A DNA stretch of 64,000 nt, taken from contig OZ035963.1 of assembly GCA_964034945.1 (NCBI GenBank), positions 64,732,682 to 64,796,681 of the forward strand, in the 5' to 3' direction. Origin of the DNA: Chrysopilus asiliformis. Its lineage: Eukaryota > Arthropoda > Insecta > Diptera > Rhagionidae. Below, in pieces: positions 33,906 through 44,659 of the stretch. The notes under the pieces are model-generated. The model had not been told where the DNA came from. It did no database searches and was given only the letters and a program-made list of their open reading frames with translations. The first letter of the stretch is position 1. The number at the start of each line of letters is the position of its first letter. A program made the position numbers and the translations under genes.

Positions 33906-34439
33906 TCATCTTCAGTTTAGTCTCTTTTCGTTTGAATTCGTCTCGTTTGGTTCTTTGTTGTTATTGACATTTTTAGCAAGGAGGATTTTGAAAAAACTGC
34001 CTTTCTAGTTGTTGTTTGAGGAATTAAAATTTTTTTCTAATCAAAAATAGATTTGTTTTAATTAATCAGCACTTCGTTAGGGTAGAACTGTGCAATTTGT
34101 CCTGCTTTTGTAAGATTTCAACTTAGATCATTGGGGATCGGGGACCCCCACCCCGTTGCACTTTTTCACGATTTTTGATATGGAGTTCAGAATCGCCGTC
34201 CCACTATCGCAAAACGCTGCCCTCTAAAAGTGTGACGTATTTTATGAACAGCTTCTTATCATAAACCAAAAAGATTTTCCAACTTTGCGTATTTCCATAC
34301 TAATAGGGCGTAAAACACTAATAGGGCGTAGAGTGAAACACAAAATTTGTACAAAAGTCTCACCTATTAAAAATTGCGACACTAAGAATTGTTTTCCGAA
34401 TTGAATGGATAAAAAATCCTTTCCATAACCGCAGAGGAC

Positions 34440-35075
34440 CCGTTTTACTTTCTTATACGAAGTTTATCTATCAACTCTGTCTGTCACTTTGTCAGTCAGT
34501 CTATTTGTCTGTCAGTCTGTCTGTCAAATATTTACTTTCCACTGCTATAGAGAGAAAGTATTATATTCATGACGGGGGCGGATAGAAACTTTCGGGGGTG
34601 GCAAGGGCGGTAGTACGAAATCCGTTTCAGGCATAATTACCATTTGTAACGCATCGAACCAATCATCGGACATAAAAATGAACTACACCAGGGTGCTATG
34701 GATGACAAAAGATTTGTCCAACCGTCTGTCTGTCCGTGAACACTATAACTTTCGAAAAGATTGAATTCCGGTTCTCGTAAATGGCTAGGCTAAGTTTTTG
34801 AACGGGCAAAATTGGACCATTCCTTCCCCCGTCTACCCAAAACAGTTTTTTGCAATTTTCTCGAAAACGGTGAGTCATATTGAAAAATTTAAAAAGATAA
34901 AATGTGTTTAGAATAGGATTTTACATAAACGTTCCATACATGAAAATCTAATTGGACCAATCCTTCTCTCCCTCTACCATACAAATGGATTTTCTTAAAT
35001 AAACATTTTGTCTGTCATCATATAGAGTATTTGACGATTGGCCCCTAGCAATTGTAGCTTTTCTTAAGTTTATCT
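34440..35075 (+). repeat. Family A fragment followed by family B repeat
   Basis: 34445-34540 holds CTTTCTTATACGAAG and a CTGTCTGTCA run (family A start). From about 34620 family B follows: GTAACGCATCGAACC, ATGAACTACACCAGGGTG, a short CCGTCTGTCTGTCC slot, GTGAACACTATAACTTTCG, CTCGAAAACGGTGAGTCATA and TGGCCCCTAGCAATTGTAGC. This copy shows family B with an unexpanded array slot of under 20 bp. Confidence 0.75.
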
Positions 35076-35079
35076 CTGA

Positions 35080-35820
35080 TGTTTGAAAAAAATTCGGTTT
35101 TTTTGAAACTCTTTCGAAAATTGTGCGCTATTATGAAAAAATTCATATAACAAGATTCGATGCAGAGGAAAGTTTTGTGTTGATCACAACTGATATTTTT
35201 TTAATGGCAATATTCAATAAAAACTCTGATAAAAAAAATACCAGTTTTATACTTGAGCCAGAGGAGAACTTAATTTTCTATAAACAGACCTCGTCTTTTG
35301 CGTCTTATCACTCCATTGGCGCCAATTATTACATTTATAGCTGATAACGATGCATCGCGAAAATACTTTAAACACATGTTCTTGGAATAAACATTAAGAA
35401 AAAAACAATCGATTACAATTTTAAGATTGTTAAAACAATAATAATAATAAATAATAATAAGCAAGTAGTATAAAATTAATAAAAATAATTATTTCTGTCT
35501 GTCGTCCCGTTGTGTTGTGTTTTTGTCCATTCTATGCCATTTCATTCCATCCCATGATAATTTATTCTCATTTTTGTAATTACGTCCATTAATTTTGAGG
35601 TTCTCCATTCCGTTCTGTGGCCATGTTCGTGTTTTGGGGGGATTCTCGGTGTGCTACTTGTGTTTAAAAAAAATGTCAACAATTGAAAGGCAGTCGGTTT
35701 AAGTGATGATGACCTAATTGAGGGGAGTAACAGCTCGACCTGTACTGAAATGGACTGGGACTGGACTGGACTGGACTGGATGTGACGGCGGTACCAAAAT
35801 TTTTACCAAAAATCGAGCAA
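35080..35820. other. No gene recognised
   Basis: AT-rich; (TAA)n-like words at 35436-35460 and a short (ACTGG)n run at about 35755-35781. Confidence 0.45.
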
Positions 35821-35824
35821 AATA

Positions 35825-36345
35825 TAAGAAAAACTGCAATTGCCAGGGGCCAATCGTCAAACTCTTTATATGATGACAGGTGAAATATTTATTTTAAAAA
35901 ATCCATTTATAGAGAGGGGGGAAAGGAATGGTCCAATTGGATTTGGATGTATGGTACGGTTATGTAAAATCTTATTCTACACACATTTCCTCTTTATAAA
36001 TTTTTCAATAGGACTCACCGTTTTCGAGAAAATTGGAAAAAACTGTTTTATTTGTATGGGGGAGGGGGGAAGGAATGGTCCAATTTTGTCCGTTCATATA
36101 AAATGGCATAGCCATTTACGAGAAACGTAATTCAATCCTTTCGAAAGCTATGGTGTTCACGGACAGACAAACAGACGGATAGACAGACAGACACACAGAC
36201 GGGCGGACAGACAGACAGACATACAGACGGACAGACAGACGGACAGACGGACAGACGGACAGACAGACGGACAGACAGACAGACGGACAGACAGACGGAC
36301 CTACGGAAATCTAATATACTTCTATATAGAGTATAAAAATACGAC
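35825..36345 (-). repeat. Family B repeat with ~140-bp GACA/GACG array
   Basis: Inverted relative to 34620-35075: CAATTGCCAGGGGCCAATCG, two ~155-bp units, AAATGGCATAGCCATTTACG, GGTGTTCACGGACAGACA and the array 36160-36300. After the array comes AATCTAATATACTTCTATAT, as at 58065. Confidence 0.8.
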
Positions 36346-36349
36346 ATTG

Positions 36350-37250
36350 TCGCTGTCGTCAATTCAATGTGTTTAGAATTTAGAATTAAATTTTCCTCGT
36401 ATTTGACAATTTTTACAAGTATTTTGTTTGTTATTTGGGCCACTTTCTTATTATTGGATCTCACTTGTGTGTGACCCCCCCAATCTAACCGAATTCATTA
36501 CTCGATATTAGCGCCGGGCCAATGAATTTTATTTATTTTTTTTTTTATTTCGTTATCATTTGTTGTAATGTCGAACTTTCTGTTTGAAGTGCTGCTCCTT
36601 CTTATGAGGTGCCTGTCTAGAATTTTAAGTCTTCATTTTGACACTCGAGTGAACAAAAACACTGGAGAGGGGGGCCGAAAACCAAAAAAAAATACAGAAA
36701 AGAATAGAAATCCGTGTCAAACGTGCACGAGTACACGTGTCGGTTTTTGTGGTATTTCGAACAAGAAATTAAATAAGTTAATAAAAAAACAAAAACTTGT
36801 AGACAATCGTCTAACTGCACTCATTCAATTGTATTTCTTATGTTTATTAGTAACAACAGGTATTGAATAAGAAAAAAAAAATGACAATGAAAATAATTGA
36901 AGAGTCGCTTGTAAGTTAAGTAAGTTGTTGTACTAACTAACAGCGTGTGCACGTGTCTAAATGCATTTGATTTCATATTCCAAGTTCTATTCTTCCGCAT
37001 TGTTTGTTGGTTCGACTTCAGAAGTGAATTCCGACATTTTGACGTTCGGCTTCCGTTAATAGTGAAGAAAATTCCATTAATCATTTTTCGAAAAAAAAGT
37101 GTGGAAAAGAATTTGATTAGCAAATCTTTGAAGATGGGGAAGATTTTTTTTTTCGCAAAAATGGCATTGAAAGTGATTTTTTCAATGCTGGTCGATGATT
37201 TTTTTTTATTGCAAGAGGTAATTATTTTATTAGTTGAAAATGAGAAGAAA
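36350..37250. other. No gene recognised
   Basis: AT-rich; 90-116-codon frames on both strands at 36568-37295 overlap and have no recognisable motif. Confidence 0.4.
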
Positions 37251-37254
37251 AAAA

Positions 37255-37480
37255 TATGGTGTTGCAGTTTTCTCGAAAACGGTGAGCCACATTGAAAAAT
37301 TTATAAAGGTAAAATGTGGTTAGAATATGATTTTAAATAACCGCTCCATACATCAAAATCCAATCGGACCACTGCTTCCCCCTCCCCTACCCCCAATGGA
37401 TTTTTTTTTAATAAACACTTTGTCTGTCATCATGTAGAGTATGTGACGATTGCCCCCCTGGCAATTGTAGCTTTTCTTAT
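37255..37480 (+). repeat. Family B fragment
   Basis: TTTCTCGAAAACGGTGAGCC, AAAATCCAATCGGACCA and CTGGCAATTGTAGC in the 34900-35075 order; no array slot retained. Confidence 0.7.
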
Positions 37481-37484
37481 GTTT

Positions 37485-38640
37485 TCTAAGATCGCATTAG
37501 AAATTTTAGATTTACACTAGCATCAATCAACCACATCTGAAATGGTAAATATTTACAATAAAAAAAACTTATCTCGAACTCGCATAAGCCTGAGCTGTGA
37601 ATAAAACGAATGACATTTTAATTGCGTATAGAAATCCACCATGAATCACATTTAAACGAACTCTCATAGCAAAAGCGATAAATTTCTGCGAGTGAAATAG
37701 AAAAACCGAAAACCGCAAAAAGATTCAACCAAAGCGAATGTTCGCAAATTGGTTCAACCTTCGTGCTAGTGCGGTAGAACCGTAAAACTTGCCAGCTCTT
37801 AGCGGATTTCTAGCAAACGTGCATGCATTTGAAATGTTTGGCCGGCCGGACAGCGACGACGAAAGGCCAGATTGATGGTGGATTTTGTGTAAATTGGCAA
37901 CCAATATAATGATTTTAACCTGGTATCAGATTAACCTGACATGATGGATGTTTCCGCTGGCCCCGTCTTCCCCTATCGCGACTGCTGCTACCGCTGGTGA
38001 CACAAAAATGAATGACGGCGACTCACTTATGCACAGGTGAGAACAAAAAACACCTTAACTGGTCAAGTCGGCTGAGATTCGTGCAAGCAGCTAAGAAAAA
38101 GTGCAAGTAACAAAAACACATTTGTATGGTGTGAAAGAAAAAGATAAGAAAAAAATGGTCTTAGTACCCCTTTTACTGCCCCGGAATACACAAAACAGCC
38201 ACTTAACAACAATAACGGCTCTATAATAATAGCGGTGTGGCGTCGTTCCATTTCTTCTGTACCACACCGCCGCCACAAGACGCTAGTTTCAAGCAAACGC
38301 TGCTGATTTTCACGTGAAAATGAATGCCAGGCAAAACATTGACGGTGAAAGAAAAAAAATAAAAATAAAACCAATTTCACACCGGAGATGAATGAAAAGT
38401 GAAAATTAGGAAAATCAAATGCTTGGTCTTTGTTGCCAATGGCAGAAATGAATGCTAATAACGACATCGCAAATTGAACAGAAAAACGAGAGCTAACTCT
38501 TGTAAAGAAAACACAAAAAACGTCTTATGTGGGCATCATTTGATTTTTCTATTGTGAAATTTTGAAAATCTTTCACTTTTATGGAAAGAATTTCGTGGAG
38601 AAAATGGAAATTTCGCTCTTTGAGACAAGAAAAATTAGAA
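37485..38640. other. No gene recognised
   Basis: Includes a GC-richer patch at 37820-38040. A 134-codon minus frame (38063-38467) has hydrophobic stretches but no start context, signal peptidase motif or homology I can name. Confidence 0.4.
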
Positions 38641-38649
38641 ATTGTCACA

Positions 38650-39324
38650 CTTCTTGAAGCTACAATTGCCAGGGAGGGGCCAATCGTCAAATACTCTATT
38701 TGATGACAGACAAAATGCTTGTTTATAAAAATCCATTTGTATAGGAGTGTGAGGCGGGGGGGAGAGGAGTGGTCCGATTGGATTTTGATGTAAGGAACGT
38801 TTATGTAAAATTGTATTCTAAACACATTTTACCTTTATAACTTTTTCAATACGACTCACCGTTTTCGAGAAAATAGAAAAAAATCAATTTGTATGGGAGA
38901 GGGGGGCAAGGAGTGGCGCAAGGAGTGGCGCAACTGGGTTTTTATGTATAAATAAGGTATGTAAAATCACATTCTAAACACATTTTATCTTTATAAATTT
39001 TTCGATACGATGCATAGTTTTCGAGAAAACAGGAAAAAAGTATTTCATTTGTGTGGGAGAGAGGGAAGCAGTGGTCCGATTGGATGTTGATGTATGGATG
39101 AGTTATGTAAAATTGTATTCTAAACCGATCTTATCTTTATAAATTTTTCAATATTACTTACCGTTTTCGAGAAAATTGCAAAAAACCGTTTCGTTTGTAT
39201 GGGGGAGAGGAGAAGAAATGATTCGACTTTGCCCCTGAACTTAGCCTAGCCATTTACGAGAAATGCAACTGTACAAAATTTCAAGTCTCTAGCTCAATCC
39301 TTTCGAAAGTTATGGTGTTCAGGG
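38650..39324 (-). repeat. Family B repeat with three ~155-bp tandem units
   Basis: CTACAATTGCCAGGGAGGGG, then three units beginning near CATTTGTATAGG (38735), ATTTGTATGGGAGA (38888) and ATTTGTGTGGGAGA (39047), and the tail TTTCAAGTCTCTAGCTCAAT to AAGTTATGGTGTTCAGGG. The array slot itself is replaced by a hAT-like fragment. Confidence 0.8.
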
Positions 39325-39535
39325 CAGGGTTGTGAAAAACCTAGGTTTTTTAAAAAAAAAAAAGTCCAACCCACTCGGTTTTTTTTATTATTGGGGGTTT
39401 TTTTTAATTATTGGGTTTTATTGTGGATTTTATTGGGTTTTTTTAATTATTGGGGTTTCTTGGGGTTTATTGTGGATTTTTTTGTGGGTTTTATTCGGTT
39501 TTTTTGGGTGTTTTAATGGTGTTTTTTACAATTTT
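39325..39535 (+). mobile_element. hAT-like fragment (CAGGGTTGTGAAAAAC end)
   Basis: Starts CAGGGTTGTGAAAAACC exactly where family B's array should begin, then T/G-rich sequence with repeated TTATTGGGTTTT words. It corresponds to the inverted, C/A-rich hAT-like MITE at 2220-2391. No matching right terminus was found, so it is truncated. Confidence 0.55.
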
Positions 39536-39539
39536 CGTT

Positions 39540-40495
39540 TAAAAAAACATTTTCCTAACCCCAAAATTTCCTACAAAGTAGACTTCACAGTGGGCGGATT
39601 CGGTTTGCGCGCTCTTTTTGTGGAACGTATCTACCGCGCAGTTGGAGAGATTACTGTATTTGAAAAGAAAATTTGAAATTTTCATCCAATTTTAAATTTA
39701 AAAAAGCAAACCGTCTGTCTTTTCCCAGGCTCCACTGTGTAATGCAGCGTATGATCTTGACTCCCTTGAACACAATCTCTTTGCCAATTTCCCAGCAATT
39801 TTGTTGATTTTCTTCGCAATCAAATTAATTGAGGGAAATATGAAACAAATGAATGTCGAGGAGAGTTCGCTTAATCTGGTCTGGAAATCGACCTCCTATC
39901 GTTTGGTCACATTAAAAAGAAAAATTTAAAAAAAAATCCGAAAGAAACCACCATAATATGATGACGGATATTTATATGAATCTCAAAAAATGACGGAAGG
40001 GAGAAAGGGGGGCTGCAAAAGCGAATCTGCCATCCATTTGAGAGGCTGCTGACCCATCGCTAAAATGCAAATCTTTTGCGGCTCATTCACTTTCAATTTT
40101 TTTAGGCTTTTGACACCATAAAACTCTGCACAAAGATTTAATTTTAATTTCATTTCATTCAATTTGCGTTTAACTGGTCGAGTTTTATTTTCATGATTAC
40201 GAATGGACGTTGATAAAATTCCTTATTGAAGTCAACATCTGATATTATTCCTTATGTCATCAAGCGTACTTGGACATGAGTGCGTTTTTTTTAAATTAAA
40301 ATAAAAATAAAAGTACAATCACCATTGATTAGGAGAGGGTATTACAAATTGTGTATTTCGTTTTATTGGGCAATGAAAATTAAATTTTATTAGCATGAAT
40401 TATAAGTAAAAGATTAGAGCGACAGCACTTTTACGTAAAGTAAAAGGAATTTCTTTAAAAAAACGAATTTCTTCAATGTGTCCCCCCCCCCCCTC
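39540..40495. other. No gene recognised
   Basis: AT-rich spacer ending in a C-homopolymer tract (about 40483-40498). Confidence 0.45.
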
Positions 40496-40497
40496 CC

Positions 40498-41010
40498 CGG
40501 ACTATGTTCTCCTTGAACTTCCTTGAACAGAATTCAAGGAGAACATAAATTGACATCTCCTTTTGTCCTTCCGATCATCCTGAGCTGTGCTTCGGCATTA
40601 ACACGTTGAGCGCCCCGTGCCCACCGGTGGTCATTCTTTGAATTTCACAGTAGACCGCATGCTTACGAGCGGATATTCCTTGGGTGACATTCTGGGACCA
40701 ACATTTTTTTTATTTATTTTCATTGACTTATTGCAAGTACTAACAATTCCAAGCAGAATAGATTTACATCCTGGGACCAAACTTAATATTTCTCAAAGCT
40801 AAATATATGTAAAAGGTTCCCACTGGTGGTCACGATGTCTCGAAATGAAACACGTTGTCCCACCATCGACATCCAATAATGCCCACCGGTGGTCACTTGG
40901 TCCTCTGTTGGAAAATTAAAATGCTCACCGATGGGCACGTGGCGCTCAACGTGTTGAAGGTTCTTCCCCTAAACTCTGGCTAGAATTTAAAAAAAAACAC
41001 CCCCTCCCCC
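40498..41010 (+). pseudogene. LINE 3' tail, split by a piggyBac-like MITE
   Basis: CGGACTATG, AGGAGAACATAAATTGACAT and ATCATCCTGAGCTGTGCTTC match the end and 3' UTR of the LINE at 19640-19720. The homology stops at the TTAA (40598-40601) and resumes after the MITE at about 40957 with GGTTCTTCCCCTAAACTCTG, matching CTTCTTCCCTTAAGCGCTGG. Non-functional. Confidence 0.7.
40602..40953. mobile_element. piggyBac-like MITE, complete (352 bp, CACCGGTG family)
   Basis: Termini CACGTTGAGCGCC and GGCGCTCAACGTG are exact inverted repeats, flanked by TTAA (40598-40601) and TTGA (40954-40957, one substitution). The body holds repeated near-palindromes built on CACCGGTGG. It matches 1-267. No transposase, so it would depend on an enzyme encoded elsewhere. 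Confidence 0.8.
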
Positions 41011-41317
41011 TTTCCCACAATTCTGGATTTGACAGAATTTGGTATTCTGGGTAGCAAGTTGAGAGATGTCAAAAATTTGACGTCTTTTAAGTTTCGTGGT
41101 GAATTTTTTCGCAAGGTTTTACTATTCTGGATACAAAAATTCTAACATCAAACACCTCTTACCTTAAAAAGTCCTCCCAAAGAGCTTTGCAAGCAGTCTG
41201 AATGGCGCGTAGAAATTCATTCTTCAGAGATACAAAATGTTTTCCAAGGTCCACAATGTGTTTTTTATACAATTTGTTGGATCATTTCCATAGTTTAAAC
41301 AAAGTACTCGTTTTTGA

Positions 41318-41547
41318 CGTTTGTGGATAAGTGCTGTCAGGTAAAGACACTGTGGTGAATCTCTTAACTTGCTAAAATCAATACTCACCAAAACCTTTTA
41401 TCGAGAATACCGATTTCCATTAAAATACAAATCGTTTGTGGATAAGTGCTGTCAGGTAAAGACACTGTGGTGAATCTCTTAACTTGCTAAAATCAATACT
41501 CACCAAAACCTTTTATCGAGAATACCGATTTCCATTAAAATACAAAT
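41318..41547. repeat. Exact tandem duplication of 115 bp
   Basis: Two adjacent, apparently identical copies (41318-41432 and 41433-41547), each from CGTTTGTGGATAAGTGC to AAAATACAAAT. No inverted ends or known family words. Confidence 0.9.
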
Positions 41548-41624
41548 CAGGGATAGGAAACGTGATCGTAACGTAACGAAATAAACGATTTTCCGGTTTT
41601 TTCCTCAAAATTGCGTTATCTGTG

Positions 41625-41870
41625 CGTTATCCGTCTGTTTGTCTGCCTGTCTGTTTGTCTGCCTGCCTGTCTGTCTGTTGTCTGTCTGTCTGTTTGTCTG
41701 TTTGTCTGCCTGCCTGTCTGTCTGTTGTCTGTTTGCCTGTTTGTCTGTCGGGGTCAAATATTGCAACCCAATTTTGCCCCACTTCCACTCATCCGATTGA
41801 CATGAAATTTTGCAAACTTTCGTAACTCCAGTGACAATAAAATATTTTAGAATCTGTTATGTAGAATTAG
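41625..41870 (+). repeat. Family C 5' part with a ~125-bp CTGT/TTGT array
   Basis: A CTGTTTGTCTGCCTG-type array (41630-41750) is followed by GGGGTCAAATATTGCAACCC, CCACTTCCACTCATCCGATT and GACATGAAATTTTGC, the order of 59665-59750. The downstream units are missing. Confidence 0.7.
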
Positions 41871-41874
41871 GAAG

Positions 41875-42705
41875 TGAACCGTTAAACATTCTGGCCATTA
41901 GGGACCGATCACAAAATAGTTTACACTAAATTTGAATTTTGATCCATCCTCTATGATAAAATAGCTTAAAACTTACTCTTCTTATCTGTTTAAACTCTAT
42001 TTTAGATTATTTACACCTCTGATCGAATCATACAACCCCTCGCCTGCTAATTTCTAAACCGCTAAACAGGGTTTATTCCGGATTTCACAATCCTAAAAAG
42101 AAATCGCCAAATAAGCGATGTTTTTATTCCTTTTTTACGGATTTCCTTCTAAATCCCTTCTTTTCAGGCCTCTCTGTTTTCCATTAAATAGAAAACATGT
42201 TCAAATTAACCTCTTTTCTGTATCAACATGAAAAAAACATTACAATACTGTAAAAATTGTTAGTACAAGCACAATAAAATGGTTTTTTGTTCACATAATT
42301 TTCGAGAAGGTCTCAATCACCAGTCAATATTATTCACTACTTTTCTACAAACTCCGCTTCAAATACACAGGAAAAAAAAACTCTCCTCAGCGACTGACTG
42401 TCTGATTGTAACAATATCTGTTTTTTTTTTATTTACTCATTAAATCTAAATGCAATTGTACGGGCACAGGTAGGTAGAGATATCAAAAATAATTGCAGCA
42501 AGGTCTATAGAATTAGAGGGAGTCGTCATTGAAGTGTAGTCGCATAGTAGGCAGGAAAGCCTCAGCTTGTAATTAAAAATTGGATACATTTGTGTTGTGA
42601 TGCGATGACGAAAATGGCGTCACGTGGAGTACTTTTAGTGGAAAAACTTAACAAACAGAAAAAAAACACAAAATAAAACACGAGCGTAGGAAAAAAAATT
42701 CAGCA
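41875..42705. other. No gene recognised
   Basis: AT-rich sequence without a recognised exon or repeat. Confidence 0.45.
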
Positions 42706-42709
42706 TTTG

Positions 42710-44310
42710 CAAAAATTTAGAGAAAAATATCTGGTGTGAACAGCATATGACTTTCTTATACGAAATCTCTACGTTCCTACGCAATTTATTTTAACCGGAC
42801 AAAAAAATACTCCTTTTATTTAGTTTATAAAAAAACTACGAATTTTTATTTAACAAATTTTCAAATATCTCAATAACGGTAAAATATATGGATTTATGGT
42901 AAAAAGCAAAAATGTAGAGAATTTTAATACCTTTAATTCTGCCATTAACTGTTTTTTTTTTCGAAAAATCGTTAGTTTGCCATCAATTCGCAAAAACTAT
43001 TTTTCTACCTTTTAATGAAAATATCTGAATAACGGTAAAAGATAACGAATAACTATAAAAGACAAAATTATGGAGAATGCCAGTCTCATTAATTTTTCTC
43101 ATAAATACAACTAGCAAAAACCCGTTAGTTTTTGAGATAATCGCAAAAAACTGATTTGTTTTTTAATAACGGCATATTTTTAAATCGGCTTGAGATACGC
43201 AATTCTAGGGAAAGACAAAAGTGTGAGAAATTTTATTGTGTCCAACTCTTGTCATACATCAGGCTACTGAAAAACGCGTAGTTTCCGAGTAAATGGCAAA
43301 AAACGAAACTGTGATCTTTAAAAAGCCGCCATTTTGGTTACTTCCGGTTAACGGATTTTCTAGGACCAAACATGCCTATAAAATTTCATGGCTCTAGCTC
43401 CAGTAGTTTTTGAGAACTCTTGTACACAGACTGGCAGGCTGACAGACAGACCGAGAGACAGAATGACAGACAAACAACAGAGATAGACAAACGAAAGACT
43501 GACTTACTGACAGACAGACAAACGACAGACCTGACAGACCTGACAGACCTGACAGACTTGACAGACCTGACATACCTGACAGACCTGACAGACCTGACAG
43601 ACCTGACAGACCTGACAGACCTGACAGACCTGACAGACCTGACAGACCTGACAGACCTGACAGACCTGACAGACCTGACAGACCTGACAGACCTGACAGA
43701 CCTGACAGACCTGACAGACCTGACAGACCTGACAGACCTGACAGACCTGACAGACCTGACAGACCTGACAGACCTGACAGACCTGACAGACCTGACAGAC
43801 CTGACAGACCTGACAGACCTGACAGACCTGACAGACCTGACAGACCTGACAGACCTGACAGACCTGACAGACCTGACAGACCTGACAGACCTGACAGACC
43901 TGACAGACCTGACAGACCTGACAGACCTGACAGACCTGACAGACCTGACAGACCTGACAGACCTGACAGACCTGACAGACCTGACAGACCTGACAGACCT
44001 GACAGACCTGACAGACCTGACAGACCTGACAGACCTGACAGACCTGACAGACCTGACAGACCTGACAGACCTGACAGACCTGACAGACCTGACAGACCTG
44101 ACAGACCTGACAGACCTGACAGACCTGACAGACCTGACAGACAGACAGACAATCAGACAGACAGACAAACGACAGACTGACAGACATTTTTGTAACTATG
44201 CTCCAATCGACTCGGGAGCGCTGGGAAAAGTTTTTTAGGCAAAATTAAGAGGAAGAAATTTTTCATTAAGACAACACTTCATTATACTTCATATAAGAAA
44301 GTAAAAAAAC
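42710..44310 (-). repeat. Family A repeat, near-complete, with an expanded satellite slot
   Basis: The inverted family order: GAACAGCATATGACTTTCTT, AATAACGGTAAAA, CGGCTTGAGATACGCA, AAAAAGCCGCCATTTTGG, AAATTTCATGGCTCTAGCTC, then a microsatellite region (43435-44190), then AATCGACTCGGGAGCGC and finally CATATAAGAAAGTAAAAA. In 10725-11640 the same slot is only about 45 bp. Confidence 0.8.
43531..44142. repeat. 9-bp satellite CTGACAGAC, 68 copies
   Basis: Exactly 612 bp of CTGACAGAC. The only variants are near the left edge (a C-to-T around 43558 and a G-to-T around 43573); the remaining ~63 units are identical. Because 9 is divisible by 3, frames stay open on both strands, giving artefactual Leu-Thr-Asp, Arg-Ser-Val, Ser-Gly-Leu and Gln-Val-Cys polymers. 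None should be annotated as a protein. Confidence 0.97.
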
Positions 44311-44496
44311 AGCAAATTAAATGCGAACCTTTTGTACACCTAATATTAATGCCTTTTAAATGAGAAATGGCTAAGCAGCAGCACTTTCAGAACTCACCTG
44401 AACTTACCTGGCTGGCTTAGCTCGGCTCAGGTGGAATTGAATCGTCGTCCGCGTTCACCGCGAGAAATGCAACAATGGAAAAGTCATTTTAGCTAC

Positions 44497-44653
44497 CTCC
44501 GCGATCTGATGTTGTTTATTATTTGCTGCTATTATGCTATTTTTTTTTTGTAGCCGGCCATTGTGGCTGTTGTTATTTTCAGCATTTTCAGCATTAGATT
44601 GTAATTGGAGACCCCCAAGGTCACCATTGACGTTATTATTGTGCACATCGTAG
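44497..44653 (-). CDS. Candidate Asn-rich internal exon
   Basis: On the minus strand a pyrimidine-rich run (CCCTTTCCCCTCCGCCCCC) precedes an AG at 44655-44654. The following frame is open and low-complexity: Asn-, Gln- and Ala-rich, with ENAENNNSHNG and SIIAANNKQHQ. A GAG|GTAGCT donor-like site sits at 44496-44495, and without splicing the frame stops at 44455. The acceptor and composition suggest a disordered-region exon. However, its entry phase (two bases carried in) does not fit the one-base carry-over from the Graf exon 1 donor, so it would belong to a different transcript or to an alternative exon. It may also be chance. Confidence 0.25.
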
Positions 44654-44659
44654 CTACCT

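Noticed and set aside
43386..44238. Repeat proteins of 227-272 residues on both strands
   Set aside because: Artefacts of a 9-bp satellite whose unit length is divisible by three.
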